Assembly (NCBI GenBank): GCA_937883755.1
Contig: CAKZYA010000016.1
Coordinates: 1-64,000 of the forward strand
Source: an uncultured Flammeovirgaceae bacterium
GTDB taxonomy: Bacteria > Bacteroidota > Bacteroidia > Cytophagales > Cyclobacteriaceae
Reading direction: 5' to 3'
DNA length: 64,000 nt
A program made the translations under genes and the position numbers. Shown piece after piece: positions 26,408-37,000 of this stretch; position 1 is the first letter of the stretch, and each line of letters starts with the position of its first letter. A model generated the notes under the pieces. The model was given only the letters and a program-made list of their open reading frames with translations. It had not been told where the DNA came from and ran no database searches.

Positions 26408-27337
26408 TTATAAACTCCGCAAATATTCGCTGCTTTTGGCAATATCGGCAAGCGGATCATCCGAAGCATCTTGCTCAACAAATACGTGCTGAACGTTAGC
26501 TTCTTGGGCAGCCTTGAGGATCTCAGCAAAATTAAGTACTCCACTGCCTACGGGCTGAAAACTATCGGGTGGCATAGTGATAGCGCGGTACGTTTGAGGA
26601 GCTCCTTCTTTCTTGTCTTTGAAGTGTAGCAGTTGGATACGATCAGCATGACTGCGAATGTACTCGGCAGGGTCATGCCCCGCAACCGATATCCAAAATA
26701 CGTCTAACTCAAAGCATACCAATGCTGGATCAGTTTCGGCCAAGAGCGTTTTCATGGGTGAGCTTCCATCCATCGGTTGAAGCTCAAACGAGTGGTTGTG
26801 GTAGCCAAGTTGAATACCCACTTCTTGACATAACTCACCAGTTTGATTTAATTGTTCGGCTAAAGCCTTATAAGAATCTAATCCACCCCTTTCTTCTGGG
26901 AAAAGAAACGGAAAGATAAAATAAGAAACTTCGTATTCAGCCGCTTGGTCGATGGCTTTCTGTAAGGTATAATCCGCTGGGGGACGGCTCAGGCCAAAAG
27001 CTTCCATGGGTTCCCAATTTCCGGTGAGTAATGGCGAAAGAAAATGAGTACTATTTACCGCAATACCCAATCCCTTTAATACCGAGTGTAGTTGAGGAAG
27101 CAATTGGCTATCAAACAATTCTATTTGCTTATAGCCAGCATTTCGAATCGCTTCTAGTGTCTCTTGAGGCTTCTCAGCCAAGGTTTCCCGCACCGTGTAC
27201 AGTTGTAAACCTAGCTGGCTAAGTAAGTCATCAGAAGGATAAGAATTACTGAGTAAATCAAACGGAAGAACCGATGCTGAGGCAAATAGCCCGGTCTTCT
27301 TCAGGAAAGTTCGTCGGGTGAAATCACACTTATTCAT
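26408..27337 (-). CDS. Sugar phosphate isomerase/epimerase family protein, Tat-type signal
   Basis: 309 residues. N-terminus MNKCDFTRRTFLKKTGLFASASVLPF is a twin-arginine signal (RRTFLKK). The rest is an AP endonuclease 2-type TIM barrel: LGLQLYTVRETL, GYKQIELFD, GIQLGYHNHSFEL, VCFELDVFWISVAGHDP, IQLLHFKDKK, HVFVEQD. The conserved His/Glu/Asp are metal-ligand positions in this family. It is probably exported and acts on sugars or inositols. Same family type as enzymes that accompany Gfo/Idh and DUF1080 genes such as those at 54378-61890, though here it stands alone. Confidence 0.85.
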   Translation of the reverse strand: MNKCDFTRRTFLKKTGLFASASVLPFDLLSNSYPSDDLLSQLGLQLYTVRETLAEKPQETLEAIRNAGYKQIELFDSQLLPQLHSVLKGLGIAVNSTHFLSPLLTGNWEPMEAFGLSRPPADYTLQKAIDQAAEYEVSYFIFPFLFPEERGGLDSYKALAEQLNQTGELCQEVGIQLGYHNHSFELQPMDGSSPMKTLLAETDPALVCFELDVFWISVAGHDPAEYIRSHADRIQLLHFKDKKEGAPQTYRAITMPPDSFQPVGSGVLNFAEILKAAQEANVQHVFVEQDASDDPLADIAKSSEYLRSL

Positions 27338-27406
27338 AGCATTTAATATACGAGACCATAGCTACAGAAGTATCTCTAGAACGAGAAAATTACCCGAGAA
27401 GTAATA

Positions 27407-28204
27407 CTACTTGCGGTGTTTTATCTTCTTAGTAGATTTACCTCGCCTCATTCCAAATATGTCAATCGGGATAACATACGCAGTAGAAAATTGTAAAGCG
27501 TTGTATTTAAAACCCAAATACTCTTCTATTTCGGTAGTACCAATTTCAATACTTTCGTTTCCTCCCATATTGGTAGTGCCCGAAACATAACGAAAGTTGA
27601 CTGCTACTTCGTGCCCTTTGCGGTTCACTGGAACACTAAAACCACCACCAGCCGCTAGAGCAAACTGAAGCCGATTAGCCCCTTCAACCGTTAGTACCCC
27701 ATCTGTAAGTTCACGCTCAGAAAAGCTAATGTTGTAGTCAATTTGGGTCAGTTGATCACTACCGAAAAATTCATAAGCAGTTATTTCTCCACGTCCACCT
27801 AGCCAATAACTAATTTGCGGCCCCGCATTAATAAACCAACGAACTTTACCCTTTCGGGATGGAATAGTAAAACGTAACATAATTGGGGCATCGAGAAAGT
27901 TAGCGTAAGCTCGGTGGGTCACAATCCGGGTGGAAGTTGAGTTATAGCGCTGTACTTTTCCTTTTCTACTGTACACCAACTCGCTGTAAAATGCCAGATT
28001 ATCACTTACCGAATAGGCGTAACTCCAGCCACCCAAGTAACTGAAAGAAAAATCCTGCTGAAAATCCACCCCATCGTACTGTGAGCTGTAGCCAGCCATA
28101 GTGGCTTGCCCTCCTAATATCGGTCCCGTAAGAATTTGTGCCTTTACCTCTGAAAAGATGATAACTGCCCACAATATTAGCACTCCATTTTTCAACTTCA
28201 TCAC
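27407..28204 (-). CDS. Outer-membrane beta-barrel protein (PorT/OMP_b-brl family)
   Basis: 265 residues. Signal peptide MMKLKNGVLILWAVIIFSEVKAQ. The rest has alternating strands with Gly and aromatic residues (FSYLGGWSYAYSVSDNLAFYSELVYSRKGK; FALAAGGGFSVPVNRKGHEVAVNFRYVSG), typical of 8-12-stranded Bacteroidota barrels. It ends in a basic tail GMRRGKSTKKIKHRK. No specific function. Confidence 0.75.
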   Translation of the reverse strand: MMKLKNGVLILWAVIIFSEVKAQILTGPILGGQATMAGYSSQYDGVDFQQDFSFSYLGGWSYAYSVSDNLAFYSELVYSRKGKVQRYNSTSTRIVTHRAYANFLDAPIMLRFTIPSRKGKVRWFINAGPQISYWLGGRGEITAYEFFGSDQLTQIDYNISFSERELTDGVLTVEGANRLQFALAAGGGFSVPVNRKGHEVAVNFRYVSGTTNMGGNESIEIGTTEIEEYLGFKYNALQFSTAYVIPIDIFGMRRGKSTKKIKHRK

Positions 28205-28225
28205 TATATTTTTGACGTCAAATTA

Positions 28226-28240
28226 CGAAAGAGTCTTTCG
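28226..28240. promoter_or_regulatory. 15-nt inverted repeat in front of the barrel gene
   Basis: CGAAAGA-G-TCTTTCG, perfect, 21 nt upstream of the 28204 start. Its position suits an operator or a 5' UTR stem. No T run follows it. Confidence 0.4.
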
Positions 28241-28309
28241 CTAAATGTCTCAGATTAACTTTGGAACCTACAAAGTAAGTTTTCAAATAAGAATAGCGTT
28301 TGAAATAAG

Positions 28310-28338
28310 AAAGGCATCAGCTAACAGCTAATGCCTTT
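28310..28338 (-). terminator. Terminator after the PAS kinase gene
   Basis: AAAGGCAT (28310-28317) pairs with ATGCCTTT (28331-28338) around an inner AGCT...AGCT core. It is followed on the minus strand by a T-rich stretch, about 50 nt after the kinase stop. Confidence 0.7.
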
Positions 28339-28390
28339 ACTACTATAAGTTGGTAAACCTTAATTTCCTTTAAAGCTAGGTTGCTAGAGC

Positions 28391-29506
28391 TTAGCTGCTA
28401 ATTTCAGTAGTGATATGGGGTAGGTAAATACTTACCTCAGTACCTAGAAAAGGTTGGCTTTTTAAAGTGATCTCCCCCCCTATCTTTTCAACAGCATCTT
28501 TAGCAATATATAGGCCTAAACCACTACCCTTTACGTGTCCATGTCCACGGTAAAACATATCAAATGCCCGCTTTTGCATTGCCCGATCCATACCTAACCC
28601 ATTGTCTTTCACTTTGATCTTAACCCCTTCTTTGTAAGGTCGTACTGAAACCTTAATAACTGTATCGTTTGCATTAGTCTTTCTGAATTTGATGCTATTC
28701 TCTATAATTCCCCTTAGAACATTAGTGAGCATATGCTCGTCAGTGGTTGTAGTGTGTTCAGGGTTGGCGGTTAGGTGAATAAGCACTTCTTCCCGTCCAG
28801 GATAATTATCCAGTTCATCAATCACTGACTCAATAAGGTAACGAAGAGAAACCTTGGTATTGACTGTATCTTCATTTTCCTCGTACTGAAGTTTTGTTAA
28901 CCCATCTAGCGTATATTTAAGCTTATCGGTACTGGATCGGATATGAGTAAGATAAGTATTAATATCTTGGGAGTCTGACACTTTCATTTTAGTCAGTTCC
29001 AGTAGCCCCTGAATAGAAGCCAGTGGTCCCTGTAAATCGTGCGACATACGGTAGAACAGTCGGGCTAGTTGCTCATTTTTCTGCTTTAGAGCATCAGTAG
29101 CTTGCATTAAATGACGATTATCTTTCGCTACTAACATATAGCCCTCTAAATCATCATCCACTGATAAAGTAGAAAATGAGACCGATACTGGTATCTTTTC
29201 CCCACCTTCAAATTGAAACAGTGTGCTTCGATTATACACATGCTCCTTTTCCATAGTTTCCTGAAGCAATGCTTGCAGAAACTCGAATTGTTTTTTAGGA
29301 AAGAACTCGTAAATATCGAAGCCGACTAGATCCTCGGGGGCAGTTTCTAAAAGATGTCCTGCCTTTTGATTAGCATAAACTACCTTACAGTTCTGGTCAA
29401 ACACTAGTACCATATCGGCTATTCCCTTTAGTAAGCTGGCTACATATTTGCCTGGAGCTAGAACTTTCGCTTTATCTGTTATTGTATTGGATGAAATCTG
29501 ATACAT
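28391..29506 (-). CDS. PAS-domain sensor histidine kinase, soluble
   Basis: 371 residues. PAS domain at about 25-135 (VLVFDQNCKVVYANQKAGHLLE). HisKA follows, with the phospho-acceptor in LFYRMSHDLQGPLASIQGLLEL (about 150-171). The HATPase_c domain has N box ENSIKF, G1 VKDNGLGMD and G2 GSGLGLYIAKDAVEKIGG. There is no membrane segment, so it would sense a cytosolic signal. No response regulator gene is adjacent. It ends in its own terminator. Confidence 0.9.
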   Translation of the reverse strand: MYQISSNTITDKAKVLAPGKYVASLLKGIADMVLVFDQNCKVVYANQKAGHLLETAPEDLVGFDIYEFFPKKQFEFLQALLQETMEKEHVYNRSTLFQFEGGEKIPVSVSFSTLSVDDDLEGYMLVAKDNRHLMQATDALKQKNEQLARLFYRMSHDLQGPLASIQGLLELTKMKVSDSQDINTYLTHIRSSTDKLKYTLDGLTKLQYEENEDTVNTKVSLRYLIESVIDELDNYPGREEVLIHLTANPEHTTTTDEHMLTNVLRGIIENSIKFRKTNANDTVIKVSVRPYKEGVKIKVKDNGLGMDRAMQKRAFDMFYRGHGHVKGSGLGLYIAKDAVEKIGGEITLKSQPFLGTEVSIYLPHITTEISS

Positions 29507-29567
29507 AATACACGCTTTTTTAAATATTAGTAGGCGAGGTAGTGCGTGTAGTTGCGGGTAAAGTTTT

Positions 29568-30506
29568 TTAGAAGTAAGAGTGACACCTTTTTGAGTAAGG
29601 AATGCGATAGCTCAGCATTAACTCATGAGAGCCATTGGAGTAAGCTCCAATATCAGATAGTGTATGGTCATAGCTGTAACCTGCACTGATATTGTCGCTA
29701 ATCTCCAACTTCATGATACCGACTAGCGCATCCTCACTTCGGTAAGAAGCACCGACCGTCAGTACATCATTAAGGATTAGGTTAGCACCAAGCTCAGCTG
29801 AAGTGGCATTTCCTTCTTGTACTCGAAGTAAAACTGACGGAAGTATCTTCACTAGTGGGTTGAGAGTAAACACGCGACCTGCGGTAATAAAGTAGTAGCG
29901 TTTCTGCTGGCTTATTGACTCAAACTCTGCCCCATCTGATAATCTACTGTTCAGCAAATAGGGAATAGAAAGTCCGGCGAAGAAGTTAGAATTTGAATAA
30001 TATACACCCGTACCAAAATTAGGATTGAAGGAATCACGAAAACCACTTACCAATACATCCTCTGTTTTCAGAGTCAACTTTGAGAAGTCAGACTGGATTC
30101 GGCTGAAACCAGCCTGTAACCCCATTGCTAGTGTTCCGTGCATCATCTTGATCTTATAAGCATAAGCTAGGTACACCCGTTGATCGCTATGTACACCAAT
30201 CTTATCGTGAGAGGCAATAAGTCCTATTCCTACCTTCTTATTCTTGATAGCCTGGTGGGCAATAATGGTATTAGTAACCGGTGCCCCTTCAAAGTTATCC
30301 CACTGCCGACGATGTAAGGTCGTAAGCTGAAATTGCTCTTGGCTGCCCGCATAGGCTGGATTAATTGCCAAGCGATTAAAAACATACTGAGAATACAGCG
30401 TAGTTTGCTGACCGAAACCTACGGTAACAAACATAATTAGCAGAGCGAAAGAGAGAGAACCTCTTTTAAGCCAACGCTGCGGTATGTTTATAATAAATCG
30501 TTTCAT
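29568..30506 (-). CDS. PorP/SprF-family type IX secretion membrane protein
   Basis: 312 residues. Signal peptide (RGSLSFALLIMFVTVGFGQ), then the family start QTTLYSQYVFNRLAINPAYAGSQEQFQLTTLHRRQWDNFEGAP. A barrel with many strands follows (GLSIPYLLNSRLSDGAEF; SYRSEDALVGIMKLEISDNISAGYSYDHTL). SprF-like proteins help export or anchor particular giant T9SS substrates and are usually encoded beside them. Here the gene is divergent from the giant protein at 31077, so the two probably work together. Confidence 0.93.
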   Translation of the reverse strand: MKRFIINIPQRWLKRGSLSFALLIMFVTVGFGQQTTLYSQYVFNRLAINPAYAGSQEQFQLTTLHRRQWDNFEGAPVTNTIIAHQAIKNKKVGIGLIASHDKIGVHSDQRVYLAYAYKIKMMHGTLAMGLQAGFSRIQSDFSKLTLKTEDVLVSGFRDSFNPNFGTGVYYSNSNFFAGLSIPYLLNSRLSDGAEFESISQQKRYYFITAGRVFTLNPLVKILPSVLLRVQEGNATSAELGANLILNDVLTVGASYRSEDALVGIMKLEISDNISAGYSYDHTLSDIGAYSNGSHELMLSYRIPYSKRCHSYF

Positions 30507-31076
30507 TTTACCAACTTGTTTTCTGTTACTTGTGTAACTTTACCTTACAAATATGCAATTTATTTCTTGAAAAAGAAAAATTCAATATAAAAAAAATTAT
30601 ATTTTATGTTTTTTCTATTTGACTTTTCTTTAGAATAAATCTATATAAATGATCATCTTATCACTCAAAAAACAAAGCTAAAAAATATTAAAATATTGAT
30701 AATCAGCATATTAACCCGAGTAGTATCTTAACCATGATACAATCATCTTCATTGAAATAGGGGTAAAACCTTACGTAAGGCTATTTTCACGTCTTGGTCG
30801 ATGCCTTAGGTTAGAAATGAGAAATTACACGTAACATTTAGTACTAGTCCCGCAGTTTATCGCAGGCTTTCAATTAAAGGTGCTATTTGTATACTACTGT
30901 AATACTTTGTCATCGGGGCTATCCAGCTATGACTGGTTTTACTTAAAAAAGTCGATCAACGTAACGGAAAGCAGTAGCAATCTTCCTTATGTAAGATCAG
31001 CAAGGAAGTTAAATTTATAATGTACCGAGGCTAACGGATTTTTATGGCTCAATAAGTGTCACGACTCTTATTAATT
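30507..31076. other. Regulatory spacer between PorP/SprF gene and giant adhesin gene
   Basis: 570 nt without a gene. 30590-30720 is very AT-rich. A 12-bp perfect palindrome, CCTTACGTAAGG, lies at 30769-30780. I found no exact TTG-N20-TAnnTTTG promoter in either direction, though TACTTTG near 30902 and CATATTTG-like sequence near 30550 (minus) are partial matches. It probably contains divergent promoters. Confidence 0.5.
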
Positions 31077-34000
31077 ATGAAATCACAAAGTATCTGGCTC
31101 AGCATCTTGCTAATGCTATGCCTTATTACATCTGTTCAAGCTCAAGAAACCAACTGTGCTAATGGTATTGACGATGATGGCGATGGTTTAGTTGATTGTT
31201 TTGATAATGATTGTGCTTTATCACCGCTATGCCAAAATAGGGAGAATAATTGTACTGATGGCCTAGACAATGACAGTGACGGTTTGCCAGATTGCCTGGA
31301 TGATGATTGTAAAGGAACGTCATTTTGTCCTATTGAAACTAATTGCAGCAATGGAATAGACGACGACAATGACGGTTTCTTTGACTATTACGATGGCGAT
31401 TGCTTGTCCGAACCTGACAACCCCAATGACTTTATTATTGATGTAGCTAATTGCGAAGTGAGGCCACAAGGCAACCTATTTGCAATTGAAAAAGCGTGGG
31501 ACTCTCCTTTACAAACCAGTGCAACTCGTGGGTCATTTGCTCTAGCTGATCTAGATAAAGACGGAATAGCCGAGGTAGTTTCCTACAATGACGAAACAGG
31601 ATATATGTACATCCTAAATGGTCAAGATGGTTCAATAGAGAATCAAATAAAAGTAACCGATAATGAAGAGTTTGCGTCTTATCCAGCGGTAGGAGATGTA
31701 GATGGAGATGGTTTTGGGGAAATTTTTCATGTTGACCGAGCAGGAAAAGTACGTGGTTATAACCACAATCTGACTTCTATGTGGACTACGAAAAGTGCTC
31801 CTGCAAGCCGTACCCGCCCCCCTTTACTTGCCGACTTCAATGAAGATGGAAAAGCAGAGCTGTACTACGTAAACGAGATTCGGGATGCTGCCACTGGTAA
31901 CAAACTTATAGAAGGTAGTCATGGTAAAAATATATACTCTAGTGGTAATGACTGGAATAATCATCTTGCTGGGGTACCTGTCGCCGTAGATATCCTACCC
32001 CAAAATGGGGGCTGCCCTGATTGTGACGGACTTGAGCTAGCTCTGGGTCACGTGGTATATTCTGTTGATCTGGTAGCTAATCAGCTAACCGAGCGATTGA
32101 ATATGGATGATGTTCTTACTAAAATTGGTCACTACCATACAGATGGCTACCGACCTAAGCAGCATAGTAATGGAGAGCACAATTGGAGTTCCACTTCAGT
32201 GGCTGATTTCAATCAAGACGGTCATTTGGATATTATCTGTAGTGGTACTACTGGAAGTTTAGGTGGCCCTACTACTATTTTCTTCTGGGATATCCATAAC
32301 AACACGGTACGCTCATTTATTCCTACCCGCCCGGCTAGTACTATCCCAGCTGGCTTTATCAATGGTTATGGCGACTTCATGGGTACTAAGTTTTGGCAAA
32401 AAGGAGTAGGTGCCCTTAATATTGCTAACATTGACAATGATCCTGGCTTAGAATGCACCTTTATGTCTGGTTCTAGTTTGTATGCCCTAGATGACGATTG
32501 GAATCTCAAATGGGCAAATTATACTGACTATTGGGAAGGTTCGTCAGGATTCACCAGTACTGCAGTCTTCGATTTTGATGGAGATGGTGCATCTGAAATT
32601 ATTTACCGCGATGAAATTAATCTCCATATTGTAGATGGATTTACCGGAGATCCCGTTACTGCCTATGCCAGCGCTGATTTTTGTAGTTCAAATACTCACG
32701 CCGAATATCCAATTGTAGCCGATGTGGATGGAGATGGTGAAACTGAAATTGTAGTTGTATGTGGTCGGGATCAGAACTTTCCAAACCAAGGAACGAGAAC
32801 TGGAGGGAGTAACCAGAAGTTTGGGTTTGTACGAGCTTATAAGGCAGCACCCGGCACATTTTGGGTTCCCTCACGCAGTGTATGGAATCAATATGTTTAC
32901 TTTAATGTAAATGTAAACGATGACTTAACGATTCCGCGTTACCAGCAACAACACCATGTAGGCTTTGCTCAAGAGTGTAACTTATTACCAGGAGGCACTC
33001 CGGGATTTTCACTTAACAAGTATCTTAATCAGTCTCCTAAAATCAATTATTGTGGTGAATTACAATTCCCTGCTCCGAATTTAGAGTTTACAACTCCACC
33101 CGAAGTTTTTCCGCCTACTTGTCCAAATACTCGCTTTCAGGTTCGCCTACGCTTTACCAACACTGGTGATGACGTAGTAGGCAAACCAATTCCTATCTCC
33201 TTTTACAGGAGCGACCCCCAATTAGCCTACAGCAATGGAGTAGCCAGTCCTTATCTGGAAACTGTTAATATTAATGTTCTGGGTGGCCTGATGCCGGGCG
33301 AATCTTTGGACACTCTCGTTTGGGTGAATGGTATCTCTGGGCCCTTTACTCTGTATACCTCTCTAAACGATATTGGTCCATTTGACCAAGTAACCGGAAG
33401 CAGCTTATCTAATTCGGCTTTTTATCCACTTGATGAACTAAATGGTACCATCCGAGAGTGTGATAATAATCCTGATGTATTAGCTACTCCTGTAAATCCT
33501 TTTCCATTTACTGTAACTGCTTCGGTAGTACAGGATAACTCCAAGTGTGCTGGATCATTCGATAGCGATGGTATTGTGACTGCTAATGTCGGTGGTGATA
33601 CCATCAATTATGTATTTCGGTGGTACCAGGGTAATGTAGCTAAACCTACCCCTGACTATCTAGGGGCAACCCAAACTGGATTAACTGGGGGCACTTATTT
33701 AGTTGTAGCCGAAGCCCCTAGTTCAGGATGTAATTCTTCTTCCAGAACCGTAGAGGTAGACAACCTATCCGTTCCCCCGGTGGTAGTTGCCTCAGTCACC
33801 AACGACCAAGTCTCTTGTGATCCAGCTAATCCTACGGGAGCGCTGTCAGCTTACGTAGATGAAGGTGGTTCAGCCGTAACTGCTGGCTACTCATTCTTCT
33901 GGTACCGAGGCCTGAATGATGTCATCCCAGCGCGTTCAGGCTATTCCGGGGGACCCACAGTAGATCAATTACCTTCCGGCGACTATCGGTTGGTGGTTTC

Positions 34001-37000
34001 TGATGCTAACACTGGCTGTACTACTATTCAAGATATTTTTCTACCGGAAGACCAGATAACCCCACCCATTCGGTTGGATAATAAAGTAGATGTAACCGTC
34101 TGCGACCCAGCCTTTGCTGACGGCGAGGCAGAAGTATCTGTCGGTGGAAATACTGCTGATTACGACTTTTACTGGTATAATGGTAGCGTATCTTCTCCTG
34201 ATACTACAACGAATATACTATTTCAAGGGGATCACCTACAAAATGTAATGGATGGGACGTACACGGTGTTTGCCGCTGATAAGACAACTCGTTGTTTATC
34301 CGACCCTTTAGTGGTTACGATTGACGATAATTCGGTTAACCCCATCGTGAATACTGAAGTAGTCGCACCTCAATCAGCTTGCGACCCGACTCTCTATAAC
34401 GGTTCATTACGCGCTACAGTGGACGAAAGTACTACTGGAGGCAGTGCCAATGAAACTACTGGCTATACTTTTGATTGGTATCAGGGAAATGTCACGCTAA
34501 CCACACTACCCGGTACATCTTACTCCAGTGGTAGTTTGCTAACCGATGCACCTCGTGGAAATTATTCAGTAGTAGTTACGAATACTGCAACTGGCTGCCA
34601 GACAATAGAGTATCGGTTTTTGCCCGAGCAAATTGTCCGCCCAGTGATTGATCTAAACGCTACCCTAGTGCATGCCGATAACTGTACTGACCCCTGGGGC
34701 AGTAGCATTACTGTTAGTGCAGATGGAGGAAATACTTTGGCAGATGGCTACACCTTTGAATGGCGCGATGCCAGCAATACGGTACTTCCTGAAACTAGCG
34801 AAACACTTAGTAATATTCCTCCGGGCATTTACACAGTGCTAGTAACTAGTCCGCTAGGCTGTACGGCTCAGAATACCGCTCAATACGAAGTTCTGGATCA
34901 AGCCCCTAAACCTACTGTTACTCTACAACGCTTCAACAATAGCAGTTGCGATGCTGGTCAGCCCAACGGAGTAATTGCTGCTATCGGGTTTACTGGATCA
35001 GTTGGTGATTACACTTTTGACTGGTTTGAAAACAGTCCTTCGGGAGTGCCCGTAAATCCTGCTAATTACTCTGCCAACGGTGATACAATTTTCAATCTAG
35101 CTGCCAATACCTACGCCCTCAGAATTACTGACAATACTACTCAATGCTTTTCTGTTGCCTACACCACTATTCAAGACGTATCGGTGCCTACCGCACTGAT
35201 TGACACTGTGAGCGTAACTGCTACTACCGACTGCCGGGCAGTGTCAGCGGATGGGGAAGCTATCTTTGAAGTAGTAGGCGGCTCCCAGCCATTGCCCTAC
35301 GATGCTTCTACTAATCGTACTTACACTTTCCGACTGTACATTGGAGCCACCGCGACAGGTGCACCCATTGCTACAAACGCTACCGGAGTATTCTCAGGCT
35401 TAAACTTTAATGACTATACTACCACGGTAGAAGATGATTATACTCGTTGTATTTCACCCCCCATGACCATTAGTATTGAGCAAGATCCTGATATTACCAT
35501 TACTCGAGATCATTTAATCTCACCGGTCTCATGCGCCAGTGCCAATGGAGAAATCGGGGTAGAAGTTACTTCACCTAGCAATACTGCACCCACAGGAGCA
35601 GGTTATAACTTCACTTGGTACTCTCTAGGTAACTCCAAAAATGGACCAGCTACCATTAATCCTGGTGCCGACTTGCCAACTCCTGATAGCTTTAGCTCCC
35701 GACGACAAGGGCTTACCTCCGGCTACTATGTAGTGGAAGTATCAGATAACTTTACTAGTTGTACCGTATACGATACACTATTCTTGCCTCAGGCTAATCC
35801 GCCAATCATTAATGCGTCAACCACGCCTTCTGATCAATGTAGCCCAGGCAACGGAGATATAGATATCGCCTTGGATCCTAATGGGTTTTCATTGGATCGC
35901 TATCACGTTTATCTATACGTTGGTAACTCGCTTGATTTAGGCAATGAGATTGATACTCTGAACCCTTCCGGAACCGCAATTGTAAACCTCTCCTTTCCCG
36001 ACTATGCTCCCCAACAATATACTATTGGTATTGTAGACACTATATCAGGTTGCCCAATTATTAGTGAGACAGTACGCATTGATATGAATAATCCCGATCC
36101 GACCATTTCGTTTACTGCTAATGCCGATTATAGCTGTAATACTGATGGTACTGGTTCGCTTGATGCATCGGTCGTTGGCGGCGGCGATGGTGACAACAAT
36201 CAAGGAAACTTTACCTTCGAGTGGTTTGAGGGTGCTAATACTAATACGCCCCTGAATGTAGCTACCCAGATAGATCCTACTGATCCCTCTATCGCGATCA
36301 ATCTACTGGAAGGATTCTACACACTACGGATCACCGATAACGATGGGGATGGTCAAGGTTGTTCTTACACTGAAACCTACTTCCTACCCAAGCAATACAA
36401 AACCATTGCTATCACTAGTACTACCACCCTACCCGATTCGGTCTGTGGTCCAAATCCTACAGGAAATATCTGGATTGAAGTGGTTGCTGAAGATGGGGTG
36501 GGAGTTGATACTACTGGAGTGTATACTTTTGAACTACTAGACAATACCAACAGTGCTCCCAGCTTCGCCTACGGCGGCACGGGTCATGCAAGTAATCCAT
36601 TCACAGGTATTCCCGAAGGTGATTATTTTGTGCGGGCTATCAATCAGTTAACTGGTTGTGAATCGGCATTAGTTTCAGTACGTGTAGATAATGTATCTCA
36701 GAACCCAGCCATTGCTATAACTCAAGAAGAACCAGACTATAGCTGCAACGGTCGTCCTCCAACGGGAGAGCTGAACGCTACGGCTACCGGAGGTTCTGAC
36801 GGCGATACAGATCAGGCAAACTTCACCTTTACCTGGTTCAGTGGAGCCAATAATACCAATCCCGCTGATCAACTTTCAGCTTTTAATATTGATGCAAGCG
36901 ATCCTTCACGAGCGATTAACCTCCCCGCTGGAGACTACACCGTTTTAGTACAAGATATTTCCGGGCACAGTAATCGTTGTGAAGCAACTTTTACCTATAC